Assembly: GCA_900541985.1 (NCBI GenBank)
Contig: UQLX01000014.1
Location: 1 to 58,735, forward strand
Length of the DNA stretch: 58,735 nucleotides
Direction: 5' to 3'
Origin: an uncultured Blautia sp.
GTDB taxonomy: Bacteria > Bacillota > Clostridia > Lachnospirales > Lachnospiraceae
Of the stretch, positions 25,034 through 33,942 are shown in pieces (position 1 is the stretch's first letter; each line of letters starts with the position of its first letter). Position numbers and translations under genes: made by a program. Below the pieces are notes generated by a model. That model saw only the letters and a program-made list of their open reading frames with translations. It ran no database searches and was not told the origin of the DNA.

Positions 25034-25759
25034 ATGGAACAAAAGATAAATAAACAGCAGTTTATGCGGGGGCTCCATGATGGAGTCCCTATTGCTTTGG
25101 GATATTTTGCCGTGTCCTTTACCTTTGGCATGATGGCGGTATCGGGAGGATTGTCTGTATGGCAGGCAACGCTGATATCGCTGACGAATCTTACCTCAGC
25201 GGGACAGTTTGCAGGTCTGGATATTATGATCGCCTGTGGCTCTCTGTGGGAAATGGCTCTGACCCAGCTGATCATTAATCTGCGCTACAGCCTGATGTCG
25301 TTTTCTCTGTCCCAGAAGCTGGAAAGAAATCTGGCTCCCTGGCACAGATTTGCAGTGGCCTTTGGCATGACGGACGAGATTTTCGGAGTCAGCGCCAGTC
25401 AGCCGGGACGACTGAATCCTTTTTATAATTACGGAGCTATGAGCGTGGCTGTTCCGGGATGGACCTTTGGTACTCTGGCAGGAGCCGTTGCAGGAAACGT
25501 TATGCCGGGATTCCTGGCAAGTGCGCTGAGCGTGGCGATTTACGGCATGTTTCTGGCAGTGATCATCCCGCCGGCAAAGAAGCATCGGGCAGTCCTGAAG
25601 GTGGTAGTGGGAGCGATGGCAGTCAGCACCTTGTTCGCCTGCACACCGGTTTTGAATAAAGTCTCTTCAGGCTTTGTGATCATTATCACAACCCTGGCAG
25701 TGGCGGGAATGGCTGCATATTTCTGCCCGATAGAGGACGGAGAGGAGGAAGACGCGTGA
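25034..25759 (+). CDS. azlC: AzlC-family branched-chain amino acid exporter, large subunit
   Basis: A 241-aa integral membrane protein with the AzlC signature FRFGMM-like segment FTFGMMAVSGGLS and the internal NLTSAGQFAGLD and NLRYSLMSFSLS motifs. It has about seven or eight helices. With AzlD it forms a small two-component exporter for branched-chain amino acids or analogues. It overlaps azlD by 4 nt (GTGA). The ribosome site (AGGA, 4 nt before the ATG) is weak. Confidence 0.92.
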   Translation: MEQKINKQQFMRGLHDGVPIALGYFAVSFTFGMMAVSGGLSVWQATLISLTNLTSAGQFAGLDIMIACGSLWEMALTQLIINLRYSLMSFSLSQKLERNLAPWHRFAVAFGMTDEIFGVSASQPGRLNPFYNYGAMSVAVPGWTFGTLAGAVAGNVMPGFLASALSVAIYGMFLAVIIPPAKKHRAVLKVVVGAMAVSTLFACTPVLNKVSSGFVIIITTLAVAGMAAYFCPIEDGEEEDA

Positions 25760-26076
25760 ACTGGAGCATTTATAAGTATATTCTGGTAATGGCGGGAGTG
25801 ACTTACCTGATCCGTATGCTTCCGCTGGTGCTTTTTAAAAAGGAGATCACCAGTCCGTTTTTGAAATCCTTTTTGTATTATGTCCCCTATGCCTGTCTGG
25901 CAGCTATGACCTTTCCGGCCATTCTGACAGCGCCGTCCTCGGGAATGATCGCCGGCGCGGCCGGGCTGGCGGCTGCACTGATCGCGGCATACCGGGAGAA
26001 AAGCCTTCTGACTGTGGCGCTTTTTGCCTGCGGAGCGGTATTTGCAGCGGAGCGTATTCTGGAATATGTGATATAG
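25756..26076 (+). CDS. azlD: AzlD-family exporter, small subunit
   Basis: A 106-aa membrane protein with three or four helices and the AzlD hallmarks TYLIRMLPL and FLYYVPYACLAAMTFP. The start is GTG 25756 with GAGGAGGAAG upstream, overlapping the azlC stop codon. It is the partner of AzlC. Confidence 0.92.
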   Translation: MNWSIYKYILVMAGVTYLIRMLPLVLFKKEITSPFLKSFLYYVPYACLAAMTFPAILTAPSSGMIAGAAGLAAALIAAYREKSLLTVALFACGAVFAAERILEYVI

Positions 26077-26122
26077 TACAGAATTTCAGTAAAAAAGGCC
26101 CGAATCCGCATCGTATTTACTA

Positions 26123-26152
26123 TTGCAATCCTGTATTTGGGTGTGTTAGAAT
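26123..26152 (+). promoter_or_regulatory. Promoter of the envelope polysaccharide-regulation operon
   Basis: TTGCAA (26123-26128), 18-bp spacer, TAGAAT (26147-26152) with an upstream TG. The leader contains an ACAGGC/GCCTGT hairpin close to the start codon. Confidence 0.6.
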
Positions 26153-26231
26153 TAGAAAGTAAAAGTGTTTATATCCATAAACATTTATTGACAGGCAGTC
26201 TGGCCTGTACGTCAGATGAAAGGAATTACTG

Positions 26232-26990
26232 ATGTTGGATAAGATAAAAACAGATTTTGGAGAGATACTGGATGACGAAAATCAGGATGAGGTGGAGATA
26301 GACCTTCTGGAGATCCTGAAAGCCCTGAAAAAAAAGTTTCTGCTGATTCTGGCAGCCGGACTTCTGGCAGGATGTATCAGCGGTGCATTTACGCACTTTA
26401 TGCTTACGCCTGTTTATCAGTCTACGTCAAGCATGCTTGTACTTTCCAAAGAAACAACACTGACTTCTCTGGCAGATCTCCAGCTGGGAAGCAGCCTGAC
26501 AAGCGACTATACGGTACTGCTTAACAGTACGCCGGTTCTGGAGCAGGTGATCGAGAATCTGAACCTTAAAGATATTTCTGACGAAGATCTGAGGAAGAAG
26601 ATCACCGTAGAGAATCCGTCTGACAGCCGTATCCTGGAGATTACAGTGGAAGATTCCGATCCTGTTCTGGCCAAAAAGCTGGTGGACGAGATCGCAGACG
26701 TGGCTTCGAATTTTATTGGAGATAAGATGGAGGTTATTCCACCTAAGATCATAGAAGAAGGTAAGATCCCGGTTGTAAGATCTTCACCCAGCTTAAAGAA
26801 AAACATGCTTCTTGGTCTTATCTTTGGTATTTTTGTATGCTCGGCAGTGGTAGCGGTGTATGCGATTATGGATGACACCCTGAAAACAGAGGATGATGTG
26901 ATCCGCTATCTGGATACATCTGTTCTTGCATCCGTACCGGACCGCAAGGATTATGTAAATTACAATAAGAGAAAAGGGACACGCCGTTAG
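26232..26990 (+). CDS. Wzz/CpsC-family chain-length determinant, kinase activator
   Basis: A 252-aa protein of the YveK/CapA/CpsC type. A cytoplasmic acidic start (about residues 1-35) is followed by a membrane helix (about 37-60), an extracytoplasmic Wzz domain (PVYQSTSSMLVLS near 65) and a second helix (about 190-215). A cytoplasmic tail follows. The tail normally binds and activates the cognate tyrosine kinase, which is the next gene. Role: control of exopolysaccharide chain length or cell-wall polysaccharide attachment. Confidence 0.88.
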   Translation: MLDKIKTDFGEILDDENQDEVEIDLLEILKALKKKFLLILAAGLLAGCISGAFTHFMLTPVYQSTSSMLVLSKETTLTSLADLQLGSSLTSDYTVLLNSTPVLEQVIENLNLKDISDEDLRKKITVENPSDSRILEITVEDSDPVLAKKLVDEIADVASNFIGDKMEVIPPKIIEEGKIPVVRSSPSLKKNMLLGLIFGIFVCSAVVAVYAIMDDTLKTEDDVIRYLDTSVLASVPDRKDYVNYNKRKGTRR

Positions 26991-27010
26991 CAGAAAGGGA
27001 GAACTCATTA

Positions 27011-27700
27011 ATGAGAAGTGTTGAAATAGAGGATATCAGGAAGCAGGATTATCTTTATGATGAGGCAATCAAGACTCTGCGTACCAATATCCAGATGACA
27101 GGAAAAAGAATAAAGACGATATTGATCACAAGCTGTTATCCCAATGAAGGCAAAAGTGACATTTCCATCAGTCTTGCAAAAGAACTGAGCAGCATTGGAA
27201 AAAAAGTTCTTCTGATCGATGCAGATATACGGAAACCAGCATATTTCAGCCATTTCATGGTGAACCAGGAGGTGCGTGGCCTGTCTGAATTTCTCAGCGG
27301 CCAGATTACTGTGCAGGATCTGATTTATGCAACAAATTATCCGAATCTGGATATTATTTTTGGTGGAGCACCCACACCGGATCCGACAGGACTTCTGGGA
27401 GATGAAATGTTTGGTGCTTTTATGAAAGAGATCAGAGGCTACTATGATTACATTCTGTGCGATACGCCGCCGGTAGGAAGTATTATTGATGCTGTGCTTG
27501 TGGCAAGGTATTGTGACGGAGCTGTCTTTGTGATCGAACAGGGAGCTGTCAGCTACCGTTTTGCCCAGAAAGCTGTGAACCGTATCCGAAAGACCGGCTG
27601 CAGGGTGCTGGGAAGTGTTCTGAATAAAACAGACCGGAGACAGGATAAGTATTACAAGAAATACGGTCAGTATTATCAGAAGACAGAGGTTAAAAAATAA
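27011..27700 (+). CDS. CpsD/CapB-family bacterial tyrosine kinase
   Basis: A 229-aa P-loop kinase. Walker A is PNEGKSDIS (Asp follows the Ser, where many homologues have Thr or Ser), Walker A' is LLIDADIRKP and Walker B is YILCDTPPVGS. The C-terminal tail has a tyrosine cluster (KYYKKYGQYYQ), the typical autophosphorylation site. It works with the membrane protein encoded just upstream (20-nt gap). Glycosyltransferase and polymerase genes expected in a capsule locus are absent. Confidence 0.9.
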   Translation: MRSVEIEDIRKQDYLYDEAIKTLRTNIQMTGKRIKTILITSCYPNEGKSDISISLAKELSSIGKKVLLIDADIRKPAYFSHFMVNQEVRGLSEFLSGQITVQDLIYATNYPNLDIIFGGAPTPDPTGLLGDEMFGAFMKEIRGYYDYILCDTPPVGSIIDAVLVARYCDGAVFVIEQGAVSYRFAQKAVNRIRKTGCRVLGSVLNKTDRRQDKYYKKYGQYYQKTEVKK

Positions 27701-27734
27701 GCCTGGGACTGCGCAGAGAAAGGCAGGATAAGAA

Positions 27735-28064
27735 GTGAACTGGAATAATGTAAAAAGCAAGGGAAAAGTAAATATGGTCCTGGCGGTTTTCTGCATTGTT
27801 CTTATGCTGATCATGGCAACCCTTGTTGTTGTGGATCACAGAAGCACAAAAAAAGAAACAGAAAAACTGACAGAGCTTGCAGAGGAACAGAAAAAAGGCA
27901 TTGAAGATTACGAAAATGTAAAGAAACGTGCCGCAGAACTGGAAAAACAGTCAGCAGTTCCGGAAGAAGAGGAAGAGAGCACCACAGAATCTGACGATTC
28001 CGGATCCGATGACAAAGAAAGTGAAGACAGCAATTCTGAAAAAAGAATGAGTAAAAATGAGTAG
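27735..28064 (+). CDS. Small single-pass membrane protein with acidic tail, function unknown
   Basis: A 109-aa protein that I do not recognise. It has a short basic start, one membrane helix (about residues 14-33), a probable coiled coil rich in Lys and Glu (about 38-72), and a tail of Glu, Ser and Asp (about 75-105). The start is GTG 27735 with AGGATAAG upstream. It lies between the tyrosine kinase and LCP genes and overlaps the latter by 8 nt, so it is probably a component of the same envelope system. Confidence 0.75.
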   Translation: MNWNNVKSKGKVNMVLAVFCIVLMLIMATLVVVDHRSTKKETEKLTELAEEQKKGIEDYENVKKRAAELEKQSAVPEEEEESTTESDDSGSDDKESEDSNSEKRMSKNE

Positions 28065-29073
28065 TTCATCAAGAAGAGAACAGAAAAAGAAAAAAAGAAT
28101 CCTTGTGGTATCAGGCATTACGGCGGCAGCAGTGCTTGCAGGGGGAATTTTCCTCTGGAGCCAGCTTCCGAAGCAGACCCGTATCACTGCTGTAAGCAGT
28201 GGCTCAGACGGAGTTTCTCCCGAGGAAGAGAGGGTAGAATATAAGGGTTCTGTGTATAAATATAACGATCATCTCAGTAACTTCCTTTTTCTGGGAATTG
28301 ATACAAGAGATCCGGTATCCAGCTACAGCACACAGTTTGATGCCGGACAGGCAGATTCTGTTTTTCTTGTCTCTATGGACAGGGTGACAGAACAGCTGAA
28401 GGCTCTGGTCATACCCAGAGATACCATAACAGAAATTGAAGTGTTTAACCCCTCCGGCAAAAGCCTGGGTCATACAAAAGATCATATCAACATACAGTAT
28501 GCTTTTGGAGATGGAAAGGAAAACAGCTGTCAGCTTATGAAAACAGCAGTTTCCCGACTCCTTGGGGGGATACCGATTGAGAAATACTGTGCAGTAAATA
28601 TGGATGGTATTCCTCTTCTGGCAGATGCGGTGGGAGGAATTCCTGTAACGGTTCCGGACAACAGTCTTGTTGAAAAAGATCCGACATTTACAGAAGGCGC
28701 ACAGGTGACTCTGACAGCAGACAACACAGAAATGTTTGTGCGATACAGGGATATTTCCCAGTCGGGCAGCGCCATTGTCAGACAGGAACGCCAGAAAGTG
28801 TTTATGAAAGCCTTTATAGAAAAAGCACAGCAGAAGGCGGCGCAGGATGCTTCCTTTGTGGTGGATATCTATGAACAGCTTCAGCCATATATGGTGACGA
28901 ACATGGGAAATGATCTGTTTGCAAAGCTTCTGGCAGCATCCGCCGTATCTTCTCTGGAAGCTCAGACCGTTCCGGGAGAAGCGGCAGAAGGCGAGGCCTT
29001 TGATGAGTATCATGTAAAGGAAGAGGAACTGACAGAACTTCTCATGGATATGTTTTACGAAAAGACAGAATAA
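28057..29073 (+). CDS. LytR-CpsA-Psr (LCP) family protein
   Basis: A 338-aa membrane-anchored enzyme with a basic cytoplasmic start, one helix (about residues 17-35) and an extracellular LCP domain. Visible are the family segments FLFLGIDTR, DSVFLVSMD, ALVIPRDT, HINIQYAFG and GGIPVTVPD, with Arg/Asp residues that bind the pyrophosphate. LCP enzymes transfer polymers such as teichoic acid or capsule from a lipid carrier to peptidoglycan. It ends the four-gene operon that begins with the Wzz-like gene. Confidence 0.92.
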   Translation: MSSSSRREQKKKKRILVVSGITAAAVLAGGIFLWSQLPKQTRITAVSSGSDGVSPEEERVEYKGSVYKYNDHLSNFLFLGIDTRDPVSSYSTQFDAGQADSVFLVSMDRVTEQLKALVIPRDTITEIEVFNPSGKSLGHTKDHINIQYAFGDGKENSCQLMKTAVSRLLGGIPIEKYCAVNMDGIPLLADAVGGIPVTVPDNSLVEKDPTFTEGAQVTLTADNTEMFVRYRDISQSGSAIVRQERQKVFMKAFIEKAQQKAAQDASFVVDIYEQLQPYMVTNMGNDLFAKLLAASAVSSLEAQTVPGEAAEGEAFDEYHVKEEELTELLMDMFYEKTE

Positions 29074-29150
29074 ATTTATAATGAGATATTTAGTACATTA
29101 TGCACTATTATCTATAAAAGAAAAAGAAAAAAGAAAAGGAGCGATTTATT

Positions 29151-29732
29151 ATGAAGTTGAGAAAATGCCTTATGGTATGCGCACTTGCCGCTGTTATGAC
29201 AGCAGGTTCTGTATCTGTTGCAAGCGCAGCAGGCAGCCGTACAATGGATGTGACTGTTCAGGCAGAGGGCATCTCTGTTGCAGCTAAGATTGAAGAATCT
29301 GAAGCATACAAACAGCTTAAAGAGAGTGCGCCGGAAGTTGTATCCATTCTTGACAAGGTGAATGATGGAACAATGGAAATGAAGGACGTAACTGCAGAGC
29401 TTACAAAAATGGCAGAAGGACTTACAGATGAGACTGCAAAAGCTGCTCTTGAGGAAGTTATCACAAAGCTTGAGAACAAAGATTTTGTTACAGGCTTCGT
29501 TGATCTGACAGCAGATGCTACAGCAGAGAAAAACGAGAACGGCAAATATGAGGTTACCATTGACGTACCTAGCATGACAGATGAAGCAACAGGATATGCT
29601 GTTCTTCATTACAGTATTGAGCGTTCTGTATGGGAACTGATCGAGCCGTCTGAGACAGATGCAGAGGCTAAAACAATCACAGCTGAGTTCGAGGATCTTT
29701 CCCCGGTTGCTGTTGTTGCAGACGCTGAGTAA
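29151..29732 (+). CDS. Secreted protein of unknown function
   Basis: A 193-aa protein with a clear signal peptide (about residues 1-25, ending ASA before AGS) and no lipobox or wall anchor. The mature part is acidic and helical in the first half, and the second half resembles the beta-rich module with W-E-x-I-x-P and F-x-D-L-S-P-V-A-V found at the end of many Lachnospiraceae secreted proteins. No enzyme motif is seen. It has AAAAGGAGCG before the ATG and its own terminator, so it is probably monocistronic, possibly from TTAGTA/TATAAA near 29090-29120. Confidence 0.8.
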   Translation: MKLRKCLMVCALAAVMTAGSVSVASAAGSRTMDVTVQAEGISVAAKIEESEAYKQLKESAPEVVSILDKVNDGTMEMKDVTAELTKMAEGLTDETAKAALEEVITKLENKDFVTGFVDLTADATAEKNENGKYEVTIDVPSMTDEATGYAVLHYSIERSVWELIEPSETDAEAKTITAEFEDLSPVAVVADAE

Positions 29733-29763
29733 TCAGAATACAGAGAATCTATATAAAGTCCAG

Positions 29764-29798
29764 AAAAATCTCTTCCGTAAATCCGGAAGAGATTTTTT
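29764..29798 (+). terminator. Rho-independent terminator after the secreted protein
   Basis: An 11-12 bp stem (29766-29777 with 29784-29795) ends in six T. Confidence 0.9.
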
Positions 29799-29824
29799 CT
29801 GATCTGATAATTTCGCACTTTATA

Positions 29825-29853
29825 TTGTTAAAGTAAAAGAAAAATGTTATACT
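29825..29853 (+). promoter_or_regulatory. Promoter of aroK-aroE
   Basis: TTGTTA (29825-29830), 17-bp spacer, TATACT (29848-29853) with an upstream TG (extended -10). Confidence 0.82.
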
Positions 29854-29932
29854 GTAAATGTCTTTTGGAAAATTCGATATGTGACAGTATCAGAATTTGC
29901 ATGGATAATATATCATATGGAAGGTAGAAAAC

Positions 29933-30487
29933 ATGTCAGATCAGCAGGAAGTATTGCAAAAAAACAAAGATGGAAAATTTAATTATAATATTGTTCTGAT
30001 TGGTTTTATGGGAACTGGAAAAAGTACAGTTTCTTCTTATCTGAAAAAAGTTTTTGGCATGGAAGTAGTTGAAATGGATCAGATTATTTCAGAGAGGCAG
30101 GGGATGAGCATTTCCGACATTTTTGAAACTTACGGAGAAGAATATTTCCGTGACCTGGAAACAGAGCTTCTGATTGAAATGCAGTCCAGGACCAATGTGG
30201 TAATCTCATGCGGAGGCGGCGTGCCGATGAGAGAACGTAATGTAACTGAAATGAAAAAGAATGGAAAAGTGGTGCTTCTTACAGCCAGACCGGAAACGAT
30301 TCTGGAACGGGTAAAAAATGATCATGGACGCCCGTTGCTGGAGGGAAATAAAAATGTAGGATTTATTGCTGATCTTATGGAAAAACGCCGTGAGAAGTAT
30401 GAAGCAGCGGCAGACATTACGATTGAGACGGATTATAAAACAAAACAGGAAATCTGCGAGGAACTGATACAGAAAATTTCCGGATAA
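29933..30487 (+). CDS. aroK: Shikimate kinase
   Basis: A 184-aa kinase that phosphorylates shikimate. It has Walker A GFMGTGKST near residue 25, the substrate-binding EMDQ and CGGGVP segments, and the lid Arg in RPLL. A hydrophilic N-terminal extension of about 18 residues precedes the core, so a later start cannot be excluded, but the site GGAAGG before ATG 29933 supports it. The codon composition is slightly more AT-rich than in aroE. Confidence 0.94.
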   Translation: MSDQQEVLQKNKDGKFNYNIVLIGFMGTGKSTVSSYLKKVFGMEVVEMDQIISERQGMSISDIFETYGEEYFRDLETELLIEMQSRTNVVISCGGGVPMRERNVTEMKKNGKVVLLTARPETILERVKNDHGRPLLEGNKNVGFIADLMEKRREKYEAAADITIETDYKTKQEICEELIQKISG

Positions 30488-30508
30488 AAAGGACAGGAGG
30501 AGAAAATT

Positions 30509-31390
30509 ATGGAACACAGGATTAAGGGAACAACAGGGCTTTTGATGCTGATCGGCAGTCCGGTAGGTCATTCCGGCTCTCCGGCCATGTATAATTTCAG
30601 CTTTCAGCATAACAACCAGGACTATGCATACATGGCTTTTGACATTAAGGAAGATCAGGTAGGGGCGGCTCTGGACGCCATGCGGCTTTTTAAAATGAGA
30701 GGAGCCAATGTGACCATGCCCTGCAAAAATGAAGCGGCAAGACTTGTAGATGAGCTTTCTCCGGCAGCAAGGATCATCGGGGCGGTCAATACCATTGTCA
30801 ACGAGGACGGAAAGCTGATCGGCCATATCACAGACGGAACCGGATTTGTACAGAATTTAAGAGAACATGGAGTTGACGTAAAGGGCAAAAAAATGGTGGT
30901 TCTCGGCGCGGGCGGAGCAGCTACAGCCATTCAGGTACAGTGTGCTCTTGACGGAGCCGCTTCCATTACGATCTTTAACCCGGACGATCCGTTTCTTGAG
31001 CGGGCAGGAAATACTGCGGAAAAGCTGAAAAAAGAAGCGCCGGACTGTCAGGTGCAGGTATTCTGCCTGGAGGATCAGGAGAAGCTGAAGGAAGAAGTGG
31101 CAAAGGCAGATATTCTTGTAAACGGAACTCTTGCGGGAATGAAGCCTCATGAGGACACCACACTGATCACAGATAAAACCATGTTCCGTCCGGATCTGGT
31201 GGTGGCTGACGTGGTTTATAATCCGGAAGAGACCAGACTTCTCCGGGAGGCAAAGGAAGCCGGATGCAGAACCGTAGGCGGCAAGGGAATGCTTCTCTGG
31301 CAGGGAGCTGCAGCCTATAAGCTTTATACAGGAATGGAAATGCCGGTAGAGGAATATCGGAGATTTCAGGAAGAAAACCAGGAAAAATAA
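30509..31390 (+). CDS. aroE: Shikimate dehydrogenase
   Basis: A 293-aa NADP-linked reductase of the step before AroK. The substrate domain has GSPVGHSGSP, and the catalytic Lys lies in NVTMPCKN (about residue 73) with the partner Asp in ITDGTG (about 110). The Rossmann loop is VLGAGGAAT near 132. The sequence leans to the quinate/shikimate dehydrogenase subgroup, so quinate use is possible. It starts 21 nt after aroK with ACAGGAGGAG, and the pair forms a shikimate-pathway operon. Confidence 0.93.
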   Translation: MEHRIKGTTGLLMLIGSPVGHSGSPAMYNFSFQHNNQDYAYMAFDIKEDQVGAALDAMRLFKMRGANVTMPCKNEAARLVDELSPAARIIGAVNTIVNEDGKLIGHITDGTGFVQNLREHGVDVKGKKMVVLGAGGAATAIQVQCALDGAASITIFNPDDPFLERAGNTAEKLKKEAPDCQVQVFCLEDQEKLKEEVAKADILVNGTLAGMKPHEDTTLITDKTMFRPDLVVADVVYNPEETRLLREAKEAGCRTVGGKGMLLWQGAAAYKLYTGMEMPVEEYRRFQEENQEK

Positions 31391-31414
31391 AACGGAAAAA
31401 GAATTGCTTCAGTA

Positions 31415-31468
31415 AAAAAGCCGGGTGGACAGAGAACAGAAGAAAAGTTCTCTGCCACTCGGCTTTTT
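31415..31468. terminator. Bidirectional terminator between aroE and dapF
   Basis: A stem of about 22 bp (one bulge; 31415-31437 with 31447-31468) has A5 on the left and T5 on the right, so it can stop transcripts from both sides. Confidence 0.93.
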
Positions 31469-31488
31469 GGTTTTACAGAAAAAACTGA

Positions 31489-32343
31489 TTATTTTTCCAG
31501 GAAAGAAAGGTCGATCTCACCTTCAAAAACCGTGGTGGCCGGACCGGTCATGTAGACCAGATTTTCCTGACGGTTCCACAGAATCTCCAGATCGCCTCCC
31601 AGCAGTTTGACGGTGATGGGAACATCTTCATCCACCAGACCGTTTAAGGTGGAAGCCACTGCAACGGCACAGGCACCTGTTCCGCAGGCAAGAGTTTCTC
31701 CGGAGCCTCTTTCCCATACGCGCATCTGAAGGGTATGCCGGTCAATGACCTTTACAAATTCAGTGTTGATCCGGTCCGGAAAATTAATATGATTTTCAAA
31801 CAAAGGACCGATCCTGGCAATATCCAGACCGTCCACATCGTCCATATAGACAATGGCGTGGGGATTTCCCATGGAAACAGCGGTGATATGGTAGATTTTT
31901 CCGTTTACATCCAGAGGCTCATTGATCACCTGCTCCCTGGGAGATACCACAGGAATGGTTTTTGCATTCAGAATGGGAGAACCCATATTAACCTTTACAG
32001 AGGAAACCTTGCCGTTTTTGACGGTAAGATCCAGATATTTGATGCCGCTTTTAGTTGCCACACTGATGTTTTTCTTGTTTACAATGCCTTTATCATAGGC
32101 GAATTTCGCTACACAGCGGATTCCGTTTCCGCACATGGCACCCTGTGAGCCGTCCAGATTATACATATCCATTTCGCAGTCTGCCACGTCAGACGGCTTT
32201 ACCAGGATCAGTCCGTCCGAACCGATCCCAAAATGACGGTCGCTGACAAATTTTGCCACTGCGGAAGGGTTGTTTACGGTTTCCTGGAAACAGTCTACAT
32301 AGACATAGTCGTTTCCGATTCCCTGCATTTTTGTAAATTTCAT
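31489..32343 (-). CDS. dapF: Diaminopimelate epimerase
   Basis: A 284-aa cofactor-independent epimerase converting LL- to meso-diaminopimelate, for lysine and peptidoglycan. The two catalytic cysteines are in MCGNGIRC and ACGTGACAVA, and the start KMQGIGNDYV is typical. The minus-strand start has GAGGAGGAGC upstream. It supplies the residue that MurE (in this window) adds to the peptide stem. Confidence 0.96.
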   Translation of the reverse strand: MKFTKMQGIGNDYVYVDCFQETVNNPSAVAKFVSDRHFGIGSDGLILVKPSDVADCEMDMYNLDGSQGAMCGNGIRCVAKFAYDKGIVNKKNISVATKSGIKYLDLTVKNGKVSSVKVNMGSPILNAKTIPVVSPREQVINEPLDVNGKIYHITAVSMGNPHAIVYMDDVDGLDIARIGPLFENHINFPDRINTEFVKVIDRHTLQMRVWERGSGETLACGTGACAVAVASTLNGLVDEDVPITVKLLGGDLEILWNRQENLVYMTGPATTVFEGEIDLSFLEK

Positions 32344-32464
32344 AAAGCTCCTCCTCGTTATTTATACACTGCAAAGCCGGAAAATGGATTTCCATGCCCT
32401 GCACCCCTTGTTTTATAACGTTACCAGTATATAGAAAAAATGTTATGGTTTTGTGAAATCAGAA

Positions 32465-32505
32465 TAAAAAAACCGGAAATTTTATAACAGATTCTGAAAT
32501 TCCGG
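32465..32505 (-). terminator. Terminator overlapping the end of hydF
   Basis: On the minus strand CCGGAATTT pairs with AAATTTCCGG (one bulge) and then T7. The 5' arm lies in the last codons of hydF. Confidence 0.75.
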
Positions 32506-33717
32506 GAAGGGAATAAGGCTTCTTTCCAGAATACCGGTAATCTGAGCAATCAGGATCCCGTAATTGGTAATGGGGACATTCTGGTCACGACAGCATGCAA
32601 TCCGGTATTTCATTTCTCTTTCGTTGAGCATACACCCTCCGCAGTGAACCACCAGTTTATAATCGGAAACATCCTCTGGAAATTCAGTTCCGGAGGTAAA
32701 GACGAACTCCGGATCCGCACCTGTGAATTTCCGGATCATTCCGGGAATCTTTACGGTTCCGATATCGTCGCACTGCCGGTGATGGGTACAGCCTTCTGCG
32801 ATCAGGATCTTATCGCCGTTCCGGATGTTTTTCAGAGCGGCGGCGCCTTCCACAGATGTACCAAGATCTCCCTTGTATCTTGCAAACAGGATGGAGAAAG
32901 AGGTAAGGGCAATATCCTCAGGAGTGTCTCTGGAAACCCGGGCAAAAGCCTGGCTGTCTGTGATGACAAGTCCGGGTCTTACACCCTTTGAAAGAAAATG
33001 CTCCAGAGTGTCCTTTAACTCGGTGTCCCTTACCACAAGGGAAAGCGCGCCGCGTTCCAGGATGGCACGGATGGTCTGCTGCTGGGGCAGGATCAGCCGG
33101 CCTTTTGGAGCAGCCTTGTCAATGGGAACTACCAGGATCACCAGATCCAGAGGTCTGATAAGATCACCGACCAGTGGATATTTATGCGTATCCTCCGGCT
33201 TCAGGGAGGCAATTTTTTCCTTTAATTCATGTATCCCTGATCCGGTGGCTGCACTGACGAAGATTTCATTAGAAGCAGTGTCGGTATGAAGAGCAGAGGA
33301 TGCAGCGGAAGGTTCCCCCGGAAGAAGATCAATCTTATTATAGACCAGCAGCCAGGGAATGTTTTTTTCCTGAAAGCGGCGGATCAGAGCCTCTTCATAC
33401 TCCGTTTTGCCAAGAGTGCTGTCCACCACAAGCACAGCGATATCTGTTTTGTTCAGAACCTGGTAGCTTTTTTTGATCCGGAGCGCTCCCAGCTCCCCTT
33501 CGTCGTCGATCCCCGGGGTATCAATGACCATTACCGGCCCAAGCGGCAGCAGCTCCATGGTTTTGTATACCGGATCCGTGGTGGTTCCTTTTACATTGGA
33601 AACAATGGCAAGATCCTGACCGGTAACCGCATTGATGACACTGGATTTTCCGGCATTGCGTTTTCCGAAAAAGCTGATATGGATCCGCTCGGAAGCGGGC
33701 GTCTGGTTCATTCCCAT
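32482..33717 (-). CDS. hydF: [FeFe]-hydrogenase H-cluster maturation GTPase HydF
   Basis: A 411-aa scaffold/carrier protein for the H-cluster. The N-terminal GTPase domain has G1 GKRNAGKSS near residue 19, G3 DTPGI near 61 and G4 YNKID near 125. The C-terminal cluster-binding domain has CTHH and then, about 50 residues on, HCGGCMLN. These ligands hold a 4Fe-4S cluster. HydE and HydG are not adjacent. GGGAGGACAAATCT precedes the ATG on the minus strand. Confidence 0.95.
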   Translation of the reverse strand: MGMNQTPASERIHISFFGKRNAGKSSVINAVTGQDLAIVSNVKGTTTDPVYKTMELLPLGPVMVIDTPGIDDEGELGALRIKKSYQVLNKTDIAVLVVDSTLGKTEYEEALIRRFQEKNIPWLLVYNKIDLLPGEPSAASSALHTDTASNEIFVSAATGSGIHELKEKIASLKPEDTHKYPLVGDLIRPLDLVILVVPIDKAAPKGRLILPQQQTIRAILERGALSLVVRDTELKDTLEHFLSKGVRPGLVITDSQAFARVSRDTPEDIALTSFSILFARYKGDLGTSVEGAAALKNIRNGDKILIAEGCTHHRQCDDIGTVKIPGMIRKFTGADPEFVFTSGTEFPEDVSDYKLVVHCGGCMLNEREMKYRIACCRDQNVPITNYGILIAQITGILERSLIPFPEFQNLL

Positions 33718-33794
33718 AGATTTGTCCTCCCTTGATCTGAAAAAAATAATTTTTGCATATAATTATCGTTTTTTGTGCATATGAAAGTGTTTTT

Positions 33795-33823
33795 ATTATA
33801 GAAAATAATTTTTTATTATGCAA
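33795..33823 (-). promoter_or_regulatory. Promoter of hydF
   Basis: Read on the minus strand: TTGCAT (33823-33818), 17 bp, TATAAT (33800-33795). Confidence 0.8.
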
Positions 33824-33831
33824 GTAAACTA

Positions 33832-33859
33832 TTGCATTTTCCAAAAAACATGGTAAAAT
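33832..33859 (+). promoter_or_regulatory. Promoter of the polar amino acid ABC transporter operon
   Basis: TTGCAT (33832-33837), 16-bp spacer, TAAAAT (33854-33859) with an upstream TG. It is back to back with the hydF promoter, the -35 elements being 8 bp apart. Confidence 0.7.
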
Positions 33860-33942
33860 TAGAATCATGATTTTGAAGATTTTATGCAACAAAAATGTAT
33901 AAATATACCAAGAAGAGTATAATATTCAAGGAGGAAAAGAGA

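Noticed and set aside
27011..27700. Loss of kinase activity from the GKSD Walker A variant
   Set aside because: The Lys and Ser are intact and, as I recall, Asp or Glu at the next position is common in clostridial relatives.
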